Source: an uncultured Eggerthellaceae bacterium (GTDB taxonomy: Bacteria > Actinomycetota > Coriobacteriia > Coriobacteriales > Eggerthellaceae). Taken from it: a DNA stretch of 64,000 nucleotides. Both the position numbers and the translations under genes were made by a program. The stretch spans positions 62,001 through 126,000 of the forward strand of contig CAKTUD010000004.1 in the NCBI GenBank assembly GCA_934617425.1, in the 5' to 3' direction. The notes beneath the pieces were generated by a model, which saw only the letters and a list, made by a program, of their open reading frames with translations, had not been told where the DNA came from and made no database searches. Below, piece after piece: positions 36,346 through 44,042 of the stretch. Positions within the stretch are counted from its first letter, which is position 1. Every line of letters begins with the position of its first letter.

Positions 36346-36415
36346 TATGTTTCATGTTGCGCTAATCGCGTTGGTTGATGCCGCGCTCGACGATGGTTAG
36401 GTTTAGTTTGTTTTG

Positions 36416-37387
36416 ATGATGGTATTCGACATTTTTGGAGACGCTCTAGTTGATACGCTGTATCTGATTCCGTTTCTGTTCGTCACGTATGTAGCGATGG
36501 AATGGCTCGAGCACAGCGCCTCGCATAGATTTCAAGAGGCTATCGAGCGCGGTGGGTCGGCAGGCCCGGCAATCGGTGCGGTTCTGGGCGTTGTGCCGCA
36601 ATGTGGTTTCTCGGCGGCGGCTTCTACTTTTTACGCGGCGCGCGTCATTACGCTGGGTACGCTCATTGCTGTTTTTTTGTCTACATCCGATGAGATGCTG
36701 CCAATTTTCATAGCCGAGGCGGTTCCCGCCGAAACGATAGCGGCGATTCTCGTTGCCAAAGTGGTTTTGGGCATGATTGCGGGCTTCGCGATCGATGCCA
36801 TATTGCGCGTTACGCGCCCCGTGCGCGAGCGCATGCGCATCCACGAGCTTTGCGAGCGTACCGGGTGCCATTGCGAAGAGGGCGAGCAAGAAGAAGACGA
36901 TTCGAATGGTTTCGACGCGCCGACGCAGCACATGGAGGGTTGGGAGGCGGTTCCGGTTGCAAAGCGCGAGCATAAGAGCTCTCATAAATGGAGGACTATT
37001 TTTCGTAGTGCGACGAAACATACGACGGAAGTCTCGCTTTTCGTATTCGCAGTCGTTTTAGTGCTCAATGCGCTGTTCGCATTTATCGGCGAAGATATTT
37101 TGGCGCAGGCAATTGGCGCGAATCCGCAAATAGCGGTTTTGGTTTCGGGTCTTGTGGGCCTTGTGCCCAATTGCGCTGCCAGCGTTGCCATAGCCCAACT
37201 TTACGTCGACGGGGTTCTTGGTTGCGGCGCCATGATGTCGGGTCTTCTCTGCGCGGCAGGCGTCGGCCTTTTGGTTCTGTTTCGTACCAACAATTCGTTG
37301 CGGCAGAATCTCATTATCCTGGCTATTCTTTGGGGGTCTGCTTGCGTTTGCGGTTTCGCGATCGATGCGCTCGGTGTCGTTTTCTAG
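36416..37387 (+). CDS. Putative heavy-metal/arsenic efflux permease (ArsP_2-like)
   Basis: 323 residues, about eight to ten membrane segments in two related halves. Each half has a Pro-Cys signature: GVVPQCGFSAAASTFYAARV in the first and GLVPNCAASVAIAQLYVDG in the second. This repeated arrangement fits the putative 10-TM heavy-metal exporter family (ArsP_2, sometimes called putative manganese or arsenic efflux). A cytoplasmic loop between halves is acidic and Cys/His-containing (HELCERTGCHCEEGEQEED), a possible metal site. An ArsR/SmtB-like inverted repeat sits upstream. Start is 36416 or 36419; no strong ribosome-binding site. Substrate unproven. Confidence 0.7.
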   Translation: MMVFDIFGDALVDTLYLIPFLFVTYVAMEWLEHSASHRFQEAIERGGSAGPAIGAVLGVVPQCGFSAAASTFYAARVITLGTLIAVFLSTSDEMLPIFIAEAVPAETIAAILVAKVVLGMIAGFAIDAILRVTRPVRERMRIHELCERTGCHCEEGEQEEDDSNGFDAPTQHMEGWEAVPVAKREHKSSHKWRTIFRSATKHTTEVSLFVFAVVLVLNALFAFIGEDILAQAIGANPQIAVLVSGLVGLVPNCAASVAIAQLYVDGVLGCGAMMSGLLCAAGVGLLVLFRTNNSLRQNLIILAILWGSACVCGFAIDALGVVF

Positions 37388-37485
37388 TGAGATCTCGTCA
37401 TCGGGTCGCTGCTTCGCTTGATCGTGCTCGCGGCTTCTTCGGTAGGGAAGTAGTGGATATTCAGCCGATTCCTGTGATTGTCGCA

Positions 37486-37514
37486 TTGACCGATTGATGA
37501 TGTATCGCTAAAAT
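37486..37514 (+). promoter_or_regulatory. tRNA promoter
   Basis: TTGACC (37486-37491) and TAAAAT (37509-37514) are spaced by exactly 17 bases. This is the best promoter match in the window, with a predicted start about 15 bases before tRNA-Lys. Confidence 0.8.
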
Positions 37515-37535
37515 CGGATACCGCGCATTGGATAT

Positions 37536-37611
37536 GGACCGTTAGCTCAGTTGGTAGAGCAGAGGACTTTTAATCCTAAGGTCGTGGGTTCGAGTCCCAC
37601 ACGGTCCACCA
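37536..37611 (+). tRNA. tRNA-Lys (TTT)
   Basis: A full cloverleaf: acceptor GGACCGT pairs with ACGGTCC, the D arm reads AGCTCAGTTGGTAGAGC, the anticodon loop CTTTTAA has anticodon TTT, and the T arm is GTGGGTTCGAGTCCCAC. The CCA end is encoded (37609-37611). Confidence 0.97.
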
Positions 37612-37628
37612 TTTCGCACGGTTCAGAC

Positions 37629-37702
37629 TGGGCCATCGTCCAATGGCAGGACTCTGGTTTTTGGTACCAGCTATGTAGGTTCGAATCCTGCTGGCCCAGC
37701 CA
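37629..37702 (+). tRNA. tRNA-Gln (TTG)
   Basis: Acceptor TGGGCCA pairs with TGGCCCA, the anticodon stem CTGGT/ACCAG encloses TTTTGGT with anticodon TTG, and the T arm is TAGGTTCGAATCCTG. Encoded CCA at 37700-37702. It lies 17 bases after tRNA-Lys on the same transcript. Confidence 0.96.
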
Positions 37703-37715
37703 TTCTGTTGCATTT

Positions 37716-37738
37716 AAGCCTGCCGAGCAGGCTTTTTT
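37716..37738 (+). terminator. tRNA operon terminator
   Basis: AAGCCTGC-CGA-GCAGGCTT followed by a run of six T is a textbook intrinsic terminator, 14 bases after tRNA-Gln. Confidence 0.92.
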
Positions 37739-37853
37739 CTTGCCTAAATATCTCAGAAGTGGCAAATTGGATTGAGTGGCACTATCGAAGAGGCGATTGC
37801 GTATGCGCCGCTTTTTTCCTGCAAACCCGATTTTCCGGATAGGGTTGGATGCG

Positions 37854-38368
37854 ATGCGACACATGAACTCCCAGCAGATTTTCGCCGTGCCCGTATGCAT
37901 GCTTACCGGTTTCATGTCGCCGTTCATGTCCTCCTCGCTTAATTTGTGCGTTCCCGCTATGAGCGCGGAGTTTTCCTGCGGTGCTACAGCTGTGACGTGG
38001 GTTATCACGTCGTATACGTTGGGTACAGCGATGTTTTCGATTCCTTTTGGCAATATCGCCGACGTTAAAGGACGCAGGTCGATGCTTATCGCGGGAACGG
38101 TGTCGTTTACCGTTTGCTCTGCTGCCTGTGCTTTTGCCCCGAGCATCGAATTGCTTATAGCGGCGCGATTCGGCATGGCGGTCTCGGGTGATGCCATCCT
38201 TGCCGCGAACGTCGCCTTAATGCTGTTGGCGTTTCCTCCCGAACGCAAAGGGAGCAGCTCGGCATCTATGGGACTTTCGTGGGCGTGTTGTGCAGCATCG
38301 AGTCGCCAAAGCGCAATCGCACGAAAGGCAGGGAGCGAAAGGCAGGGAGTAGGCAATGCCTCAGATAG
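37854..38368 (+). pseudogene. MFS drug-exporter relic, frameshifted and truncated
   Basis: The first about 130 residues are a normal DHA2-type MFS N-terminus with four membrane segments and motif A (GNIADVKGRRSM). At about 38252-38258 one base appears to be missing: before it the frame reads FPPERKG and after it the other frame reads LGIYGTFVGVLCS, the expected next helix. Only about 15 more MFS-like residues follow, then the sequence turns into charged filler (ESPKRNRTKGRERKAG) and ends within the next gene. Roughly the last two thirds of the transporter are gone. The uncorrected frame runs open to 38390 but is nonsense after 38255. Confidence 0.75.
38323..38350 (+). repeat. 14-bp tandem duplication before the SpoU gene
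   Basis: GAAAGGCAGGGAGC at 38323-38336 is repeated at 38337-38350 with one change at the end (T for C). Each copy contains a GGCAGGGAG purine block that can act as ribosome-binding site for the ATG at 38356. It lies at the junction where the MFS relic ends. Confidence 0.85.
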
Positions 38369-39213
38369 CGATCTCCGATTTACCTGGTGAAACGCGCGAT
38401 AAGCGCCTTGCCCCGTATTCGGGTATGACCGATGGCCAGCTAAAGCGCGGGGAGGGCTTTAGGCGCGATAACCCCAACGGCATGTTTATCGGCGAATCGC
38501 AGCGCGTGATCGAACGGGCGCTTGATGCGGGTGTGCACCCCCTGTCGCTTCTCGTCGAAGAGACCTGGCGCGCTCACGATGCGGCGATAATCGAACGCAT
38601 CGAGCGCGAATGGCCAAAGGCCGACATTTTTTTCGCTACCGTGCAGCAATTTCGCGAGCTTACAGGGTATCGGGTGACACGTGGCTCCCTCGCATGCTTC
38701 GAACGCCCTACGCTGCCTTCGCTCGACGAGGTGCTTGATGGAGCTCGCCGCGTTGCGGTCCTCGAGGATATCACCAACTATGCGAATGTCGGCGCCATAT
38801 TCCGCTCGGCTGCCGCACTCGGGGTCGATGCCGTTCTTGTCTCGCCTTCTTGCCACGATCCTTTCTATCGCAGGGCGGCACGCGTGAGCATGGGGGCGGT
38901 GTTTCAGGTTCCGTGGACGCGCATCGGCAACGAGCGCGAATGGGCGCCGCAGGGTGTCTTTGAGCTTAAACGCCGCGGGTTCACCGCGGTTGCCATGGCT
39001 TTGCGAGACGATTCCGTGGCTCTCGATGGTCCTGAGGTCGCATCCGCCGACAAATTGGCGATAGTTCTTGGCACCGAAGGCGAGGGGTTGTTTCAGAGCA
39101 CCATCGACGCGTGCGACTTCACTGTGATGATTCCCATGGCGCACAACGTCGATTCGCTTAACGTGGCCGCTGCGAGCGCGATAGCCTTTTGGCAGACGCG
39201 CGTGCGCGGTTAG
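38356..39213 (+). CDS. SpoU/TrmH-family RNA 2'-O-methyltransferase
   Basis: 285 residues. The three SPOUT motifs are present: NVGAIFRSAAALGVDAVLV with the catalytic Arg, VLGTEGEGL, and IPMAHNVDSLNVAAASAI, which form the trefoil knot. The N-terminal 110 residues form a substrate-binding domain like RlmB/TsnR proteins (GMFIGESQRVIERALDAG). The enzyme methylates a ribose in tRNA or 23S rRNA; thiostrepton-resistance-type relatives share the layout, so the target is open. Its translation start lies beside a 14-bp tandem duplication. Confidence 0.88.
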   Translation: MPQIAISDLPGETRDKRLAPYSGMTDGQLKRGEGFRRDNPNGMFIGESQRVIERALDAGVHPLSLLVEETWRAHDAAIIERIEREWPKADIFFATVQQFRELTGYRVTRGSLACFERPTLPSLDEVLDGARRVAVLEDITNYANVGAIFRSAAALGVDAVLVSPSCHDPFYRRAARVSMGAVFQVPWTRIGNEREWAPQGVFELKRRGFTAVAMALRDDSVALDGPEVASADKLAIVLGTEGEGLFQSTIDACDFTVMIPMAHNVDSLNVAAASAIAFWQTRVRG

Positions 39214-39573
39214 CGTGATGCAAGTTCGTCTGTGAAGTTTCCATGAGTGGATAACGATTGTGGTACAGTACACAGAGTAAGCCGACAAGGCGGCTTAGAT
39301 GCGTTCCAAAACAGATTCCTGCTGCATCGCAAAAAATACCTGGCGGTCCCTTGCCATTCGGATACGACAGCATATGATGCTGAAGGCAATGAGGACTGCG
39401 CGATCTTTTGAGTCGCGCGCCTGACATGCAGGCATTTCGAGCCGTCGTTCGCAAAAGCGAAATAAGCACGGTTTGATGGTTTTGTGCGCTCTCTTAAATT
39501 TTCTTCAACTTGCAATAATTTCTGGTAGTATTCATAGTTGCTGCTTAATGACAATTTGCTTGGAGGAGCACTT
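39214..39573 (+). other. 360-base non-coding region and structured infA leader
   Basis: No supported gene. It contains a hairpin TAAGCCG-N6-CGGCTTA (39278-39297), a second GCGCGA-N9-TCGCGC (39398-39418), and a TGGTACAGT box at 39262-39269 that could be an extended -10. A candidate promoter for infA lies at 39510-39538 and the ribosome-binding site GGAGGAG at 39562-39568. If transcription starts at the upstream box the operon has a long folded leader. Confidence 0.5.
39510..39538 (+). promoter_or_regulatory. Candidate infA promoter
   Basis: TTGCAA (39510-39515) and CATAGT (39533-39538) are separated by 17 bases. The -35 box equals that of groESL; the -10 box matches the consensus at four of six positions. 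Confidence 0.4.
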
Positions 39574-39792
39574 TTGACGAAACAAGATGTCATCGAACTC
39601 GAGGGTACGGTAAAAGAAGCATTGCCTAATGCGATGTTCAAGGTGGAACTCGAGAACGGCCACGAAATCTTGGCGCACATTTCCGGGAAGATGCGTATGC
39701 ACTACATCAAGATCCTTCCTGGCGACAAGGTTACGGTTGAGCTTTCCGTATACGACCTCAACCGCGGTCGTATCACGTATCGCTTCAAGTAG
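39574..39792 (+). CDS. infA: Translation initiation factor IF-1
   Basis: 72 residues from a TTG start preceded by GGAGGAG five bases upstream. The S1/OB-fold sequence TKQDVIELEGTVKEALPNAMFKVEL...ILAHISGKMRMHYIKILPGDKVTVELSVYDLNRGRITYR is the standard IF-1, with the exact usual length from this start. An upstream ATG at 39538 would add twelve unrelated residues and has no site. IF-1 binds the ribosomal A site during initiation. First gene of the alpha-type operon. Confidence 0.97.
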   Translation: MTKQDVIELEGTVKEALPNAMFKVELENGHEILAHISGKMRMHYIKILPGDKVTVELSVYDLNRGRITYRFK

Positions 39793-39800
39793 GTAGGTGC

Positions 39801-39835
39801 CCTTTTTCGTGGTCATCGATGGTCCGCGAAAAAGG
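39801..39835 (+). other. Hairpin in the 217-base infA-rpmJ gap
   Basis: CCTTTTTCGTGG and CCGCGAAAAAGG form a 12-bp stem (one G-T pair) with an 11-base loop, nine bases after the infA stop. No T tract follows, so it is not an ordinary terminator. The remaining gap to rpmJ (to 40009) holds no gene. A ribosomal-protein control element or RNA-processing site is possible. Confidence 0.5.
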
Positions 39836-40009
39836 CAAGCGCTTAATCGCTCGGCATGGTTGCTGCCGAGTGGTTCTGCGGCCTGGCTCTTGGGTTGGAA
39901 GTTGCATTCGGGCAATTGGAGTGCGGCAGCGCCTAAGCTCGAAAATCATCGGCAGCGGCTGGCCGTGTGGGATATACGGCAATTATTGGAACACCGAAAG
40001 GAAGCAATT

Positions 40010-40123
40010 ATGAAGGTACGTCCTTCGGTCAAGAAGATGTGCGACAAGTGCAAGGTCATTCGTCGCCATGGCACGGTTTACGTGATTTGCGAAAATCCGC
40101 GCCATAAGCAGCGTCAAGGCTAG
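40010..40123 (+). CDS. rpmJ: 50S ribosomal protein L36
   Basis: 37 residues, the standard length. MKVRPSVKKMCDKCKVIRRHGTVYVICENPRHKQRQG-type sequence with three Cys and one His forms the zinc site (the zinc-containing C+ form). Located between infA and rpsM as in most bacteria, though separated from infA by an unusually long gap. GAAAGGAAG is the ribosome-binding site. Confidence 0.97.
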   Translation: MKVRPSVKKMCDKCKVIRRHGTVYVICENPRHKQRQG

Positions 40124-40139
40124 AAAGAGGAGATTGTAT

Positions 40140-40508
40140 ATGGCTCGTCTTGTTGGTGTCGACCTTCCTCGCGACAAGCGCGTTGAGATCGGCTTGACCT
40201 ACATCTACGGCATCGGTCTGACGACCTCCAAAAAGATCCTTGCAGAGACCGGCGTCGACCCCGACGTTCGCTGCAACGATCTTACGGAAGACGATTTGAC
40301 CAAGCTTCGCGACTACATCCAGACCAACCTCACCGTCGAGGGCGATCTGCATCGCGAGGTTTCCCAGAACATCAAGCGCCTCATGGAGATCGGTTGCTAT
40401 CGTGGCCTGCGTCATCGTCGTGGTCTGCCCGTTCGTGGTCAGCGCACGCACACGAATGCACGCACTCGCAAGGGTCCGCGTAAGCAAATCGGCGGCAAGA
40501 AGAAGTAG
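40140..40508 (+). CDS. rpsM: 30S ribosomal protein S13
   Basis: 122 residues starting MARLVGVDLPRDKRVEIGLTYIYGIG, the normal S13 N-terminus, and ending in the basic tail GPRKQIGGKKK that reaches tRNA in the P site. GAGGAG lies upstream of 40140; a TTG two codons earlier is not needed. Second ribosomal gene of the cluster. Confidence 0.97.
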   Translation: MARLVGVDLPRDKRVEIGLTYIYGIGLTTSKKILAETGVDPDVRCNDLTEDDLTKLRDYIQTNLTVEGDLHREVSQNIKRLMEIGCYRGLRHRRGLPVRGQRTHTNARTRKGPRKQIGGKKK

Positions 40509-40521
40509 GGGTTAGCTGAGA

Positions 40522-40920
40522 ATGGCACAGAAAAAGAATGCAAAGCAGCGCATCAGGCGCGCTGATCGCAAGAACATCACGGTTGGTGCTGCGCACATCA
40601 AGTCTACGTTCAACAACACGATCGTAAGCATCACCGACCCCCAGGGTAACGTTATTTCCTGGCAGTCTGCCGGCACCGTTGGCTTCAAGGGTTCGCGCAA
40701 GTCCACCCCGTTCGCAGCTCAGATGGCTGCTGAGGCTGCCGCAAAGACCGCTATGGAGCACGGCCTTCATAAGGTTGCCGTTTACGTCAAGGGTCCCGGT
40801 TCGGGCCGCGAGACTGCTGTTCGCTCGCTGCAGGCAGCAGGCCTCGAAGTATCCAGCATCCAGGATTGCACGCCTATTCCTCACAATGGCTGCCGTCCCA
40901 AGAAGCGTCGTCGCGTGTAG
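40522..40920 (+). CDS. rpsK: 30S ribosomal protein S11
   Basis: 132 residues. VGAAHIKSTFNNTIVSITDPQGNVISWQSAGTVGFKGSRKSTPFAAQ and the ending HNGCRPKKRRRV are the S11 signature. It sits in the platform of the small subunit and helps form the Shine-Dalgarno channel. 13 bases after rpsM. Confidence 0.98.
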   Translation: MAQKKNAKQRIRRADRKNITVGAAHIKSTFNNTIVSITDPQGNVISWQSAGTVGFKGSRKSTPFAAQMAAEAAAKTAMEHGLHKVAVYVKGPGSGRETAVRSLQAAGLEVSSIQDCTPIPHNGCRPKKRRRV

Positions 40921-40936
40921 TTGAAAGGATAAGATT

Positions 40937-41530
40937 ATGGCAATTGACAGGACTCCGGTTCTGAAACGTTGCAGGCAGCTGGGCATCGATCCGGTGGTTA
41001 TGGGTTACACGACCAAGGAATCCAAGCGTCAGCCGTCTCGCCGTCGTAAAGAGAGCGAGTATGGTCTTCAGCTCCGCGAGAAGCAGAAGGCTAAGTTCAT
41101 CTACGGTGTGCTCGAGAAGCAGTTCCGTAGCTACTTTAAGCGCGCTAAATCCCTCGAGGGCGTTACCGGCGAGAACTTGCTGGCCATCCTTGAGTCGCGC
41201 CTGGACAACGTTGTTTTCCGTTTGGGCTTCGCCCGTACGCGCAAGGAAGCACGTCAGGCTGTTACCCATGGCCACATCACCGTCAACGGCCGCCGCGTAG
41301 ATGTTCCTTCCTACCGTGTGCGTCCCGGCGACCTTGTGGCTGTTGCCCCCAAGGCTAAAGAGCTGCTGGTCATCAAGAGCGCCCTTGTTTCCAACGAGCG
41401 CGTTTCCGTCCCGGCTTGGCTTGAGGTTGATATCGAGAAGCTGCAGGGCAGCGTTCTTGCTCTTCCGAAACGCGATCAGATCGATTTGGACATCAACGAA
41501 CAGCTTATCGTCGAACTTTACTCGAAGTAA
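40937..41530 (+). CDS. rpsD: 30S ribosomal protein S4
   Basis: 197 residues. The N-terminus MAIDRTPVLKRCRQLGIDP lacks the CxxC zinc pairs of some S4 proteins (C- form). The S4 RNA-binding domain is SRLDNVVFRLGFARTRKEARQAVTHGHITVNGRRVDVPSYRVRPGD. S4 nucleates 30S assembly and in some bacteria represses its own operon by binding the leader RNA, which is relevant to the structured region upstream of infA. Confidence 0.97.
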   Translation: MAIDRTPVLKRCRQLGIDPVVMGYTTKESKRQPSRRRKESEYGLQLREKQKAKFIYGVLEKQFRSYFKRAKSLEGVTGENLLAILESRLDNVVFRLGFARTRKEARQAVTHGHITVNGRRVDVPSYRVRPGDLVAVAPKAKELLVIKSALVSNERVSVPAWLEVDIEKLQGSVLALPKRDQIDLDINEQLIVELYSK

Positions 41531-41561
41531 TCGCGCTACGGTATAAGGAGGCTTGTAAAGC

Positions 41562-42512
41562 ATGACAGAGTTCATGAGGCCGACAGTTACAACAGAGGAA
41601 GTAAGCGACACCGTCGCGCGCTTCATCGTCGAACCGCTCGAGCGCGGTTATGGCAATACGCTTGGCAACTCCTTGCGTCGCGTCCTGCTTTCGTCTCTGG
41701 ATGGTGCTAAGGCTACCGCTATCCAGATTGACGGCGTTCAGCACGAGTTCACCACTGCCGAGGGCGTTATCGAGGATATCACCGACATCGTCTTGAACGT
41801 GAAGGGCCTTGTGTTCTCCGCGCTCAACGACGATGTCGAAGAAGCGATCGCTCATGTGTCCGTCGAGGGTCCTTGCACGGTTACCGGCGCAGACCTCGAT
41901 GTTCCCACCGAGTTCACGCTTATCAATCCCGAGCATGTTATCGCTACGGTTGCCGATGGCGGTCAGTTCGACATGTCCATCCGTATCGGCGTCGGTCGCG
42001 GTTACGTTAACGCGGATCGCAATAAGCGTTCCGAGGACCCGATCGGTATCATCCATGTCGACTCGCTGTTCTCGCCTGTTCGTCGCTGCACGATGAACGT
42101 GACCAACACGCGTGTTGGTCAGCGCACCGATTACGACAAGCTGGTGCTTGAGGTTGAGACCGACGGTTCCGTCACCCCCACCGATGCCGTGCTTCGCGCC
42201 GTGAACATCATCAACCAGTACATGGGTGCGTTCATGGCTCTTGGCGAGACTGAGGGTGAGGAGGAGATCGAAGTTCCTTCGATTTTCGCTCCCGAGGATC
42301 AGGAGACGAATGCTGAGTTGGACAAGCAAATCGAGGATTTGGATCTTTCGGTTCGCTCTTACAACTGCTTGAAGCGCGCCGGCATCCATTCCGTGCGTCA
42401 GCTGGTCGAGTTCTCCGAGAACGACTTGCTGAACATCAGGAACTTCGGCGCGAAGTCCATCGAAGAAGTTAAAGACAAGCTCATTTCGATGGGCTTGAAC
42501 CTGAAGCTTTAA
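41562..42512 (+). CDS. rpoA: RNA polymerase alpha subunit
   Basis: 316 residues. The N-terminal dimerisation domain (FIVEPLERGYGNTLGNSLRRVLLSSLDGAKATAIQIDGVQHEF) is joined through a Glu-rich linker to the C-terminal domain (LDLSVRSYNCLKRAGIHSVRQLVEFSENDLLNIRNFGAKSIEEV), which contacts UP elements and activators. Standard length. GGAGG precedes the ATG. Confidence 0.98.
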   Translation: MTEFMRPTVTTEEVSDTVARFIVEPLERGYGNTLGNSLRRVLLSSLDGAKATAIQIDGVQHEFTTAEGVIEDITDIVLNVKGLVFSALNDDVEEAIAHVSVEGPCTVTGADLDVPTEFTLINPEHVIATVADGGQFDMSIRIGVGRGYVNADRNKRSEDPIGIIHVDSLFSPVRRCTMNVTNTRVGQRTDYDKLVLEVETDGSVTPTDAVLRAVNIINQYMGAFMALGETEGEEEIEVPSIFAPEDQETNAELDKQIEDLDLSVRSYNCLKRAGIHSVRQLVEFSENDLLNIRNFGAKSIEEVKDKLISMGLNLKL

Positions 42513-42542
42513 TCTAGCTTTAGCTATAGGAGATAACAGATC

Positions 42543-43082
42543 ATGAGGCACAATTACAAGGGCCGCAAGCTTGGCACCGATGCCAGCCATACGCGTGCCA
42601 TGAAGCGCAGCTTGGTCAGCGCGCTTCTGTACAACGACCGCATCAAGACCACCGAGCCGCGTGCCAAGGAGATTCGTGCGGATGTCGATCGCATCATCAC
42701 TTGGGCAAAGAAGGGCGACTTGCATTCTCGTCGTCTCGCCATCGCTTGGTTGGGCAATGACAAAGAGCTCGTTCGCGAGGTTTTCGAGAAGGTTGCTCAA
42801 GGCATGTTCGCCGATCGTCAGGGCGGTTATACCCGCATCATGAAGCTTGGCAACCGCAAGGGCGACAATGCTCCTATGGTCATCATGGAGCTTTGCACCG
42901 AGCCTGTTGCTAAGAAGGGCGACAAGAAGGCTGCTCCGAAGAAGGTTCAGCCCAAGAAGGTTGAAGCCGAGGAGAAGGCCGAAGAGGTTACCCCCGAGGC
43001 CGTCGAAGAGCTTGCTGCTGAGGTTGAAGCCGAGGCTGCTCCCGAGGCTGCCGCTGAAGCAACCGAGGAAAAGGCCGAATAG
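42543..43082 (+). CDS. rplQ: 50S ribosomal protein L17 with acidic tail
   Basis: 179 residues. Residues 1-120 are canonical L17 (MRHNYKGRKLGTDASHTRAMKRSLVSALL; RQGGYTRIMKLGNRKGDNAPMVIMEL). A tail of about 55 residues, first Lys-rich, then Ala/Glu-rich (VEELAAEVEAEAAPEAAAEATEEKAE), extends past the E. coli length. Similar tails occur in other actinobacterial L17 proteins. Last gene of the operon, followed by a strong terminator. Confidence 0.96.
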   Translation: MRHNYKGRKLGTDASHTRAMKRSLVSALLYNDRIKTTEPRAKEIRADVDRIITWAKKGDLHSRRLAIAWLGNDKELVREVFEKVAQGMFADRQGGYTRIMKLGNRKGDNAPMVIMELCTEPVAKKGDKKAAPKKVQPKKVEAEEKAEEVTPEAVEELAAEVEAEAAPEAAAEATEEKAE

Positions 43083-43102
43083 TTTCGGTCGCAAGATCTT
43101 AC

Positions 43103-43133
43103 AAACGAGGGAGCTGTTGCTCCCTCGTTTTTT
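43103..43133 (+). terminator. Terminator of the ribosomal/rpoA operon
   Basis: A 12-bp stem (AAACGAGGGAGC and its complement) with a four-base loop ends in six T. It separates rplQ from ecfT. Confidence 0.93.
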
Positions 43134-43189
43134 GTTGCCTTTTTCATCATGGGGAAATGTGCTTTCGTGTTCAATGGGATACTTTCGCT

Positions 43190-43957
43190 ATGAATTTCAG
43201 ACCCTCGCTGTACATAGATGAAAGCACCCTAGTCCATGCGCTTGATGCACGCGTGAAGATCGTTTTGCTTTTGGCTTATTCCATCTCAATTTTCCTTACG
43301 GGCTCTTGGTTCGGGGTCGGGTTATTTACTGCCGTTGCTTTGTTTTCTCTTGCGTTGGCGAAGCTGCCGCTTGGTCGCATCTTGGTTTTGCTTCTTCCGG
43401 TATTCGTCCTAGCTTCCTTCGCGGTCTTTTTCAATGCGGTTGCTGATCCTGATGGCTTCCAAGGCCTTTCTGTTGGGTTCTTGGTCGGGTTGCGTATGGT
43501 CGACCTGTGCGTTATGAGCTTCATCGTTTGTTTCACGACGACGTCGGCGCAGCTTATGCATGCGTTCGGATCGCTTATATCCCCGTTGCGGGTTTTTCGA
43601 TTTCCCCTCGACGATATTGCGTTTGCGCTTTCGCTTGCGATTCGTTTTATCCCTCTTGTGTACGATTGCTTCGAGGGCGTTCGCGTTGCGCAGCTTTCGC
43701 GCGCGGCAAAGTTTTATCGCGGGGCGCTGTTTGATAGGGTCAAGGCCTGGGGGGCGGTTTTTGTTCCTTTGTTCGTCGGACTTTTTCTACGGGCTGATTC
43801 CGTCGCTGTAGCGATGGACGCCCGTTGCTTTGGCGCAAGTGATGCGGTGTGCGGTTTCAAACGCACACCGCTTTGCTCGGTGAAACTCTCGTTTTGCGAC
43901 CTCGCGGTGTTGATTGGCCTTCTCGCCGTTTTCATCTTTGCGGCCGTTCTTGTCTAG
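43190..43957 (+). CDS. ecfT: ECF transporter transmembrane component EcfT
   Basis: 255 residues with about five to six membrane segments. The start LYIDESTLVHALDARVKIVLLLAYSISIFL is typical EcfT (P-x-D-P-R-x-K region). The two ATPase-coupling motifs are present but altered: QLSRAAKF instead of ARG, and MDARCFGA instead of ARG in the second. EcfT couples S-components such as BioY to the ATPases EcfA1/A2. In Firmicutes ecfA1-ecfA2-ecfT follow rplQ; here only ecfT does and both ATPase genes are missing from the window. The start may instead be 43157. Confidence 0.83.
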   Translation: MNFRPSLYIDESTLVHALDARVKIVLLLAYSISIFLTGSWFGVGLFTAVALFSLALAKLPLGRILVLLLPVFVLASFAVFFNAVADPDGFQGLSVGFLVGLRMVDLCVMSFIVCFTTTSAQLMHAFGSLISPLRVFRFPLDDIAFALSLAIRFIPLVYDCFEGVRVAQLSRAAKFYRGALFDRVKAWGAVFVPLFVGLFLRADSVAVAMDARCFGASDAVCGFKRTPLCSVKLSFCDLAVLIGLLAVFIFAAVLV

Positions 43958-44042
43958 CTATGCAACGTGGTATCATAAAAATGTTGTGCGCGCAGCGTGG
44001 TTTGCGCGCAAATCCGATACCAGTTTGTCTGAGGAGGCAACA

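Noticed and set aside
34520..36355. Long open frame on the minus strand across groEL (about 600 codons)
   Set aside because: It mirrors the codon usage of groEL on the other strand, has no recognisable domain and no ribosome-binding site. Similar antisense frames across rlmD, ftsH, rpoA and holB were dropped for the same reason.
37776..38390. An intact 204-residue MFS-type gene
   Set aside because: The residues after about 38255 are nonsense while another frame continues the transporter sequence, so it is treated as a frameshifted, truncated relic.
39245..39255. DnaA-box-like AGTGGATAA
   Set aside because: A single near-match with no cluster of boxes, AT-rich region or dnaA/dnaN neighbours.
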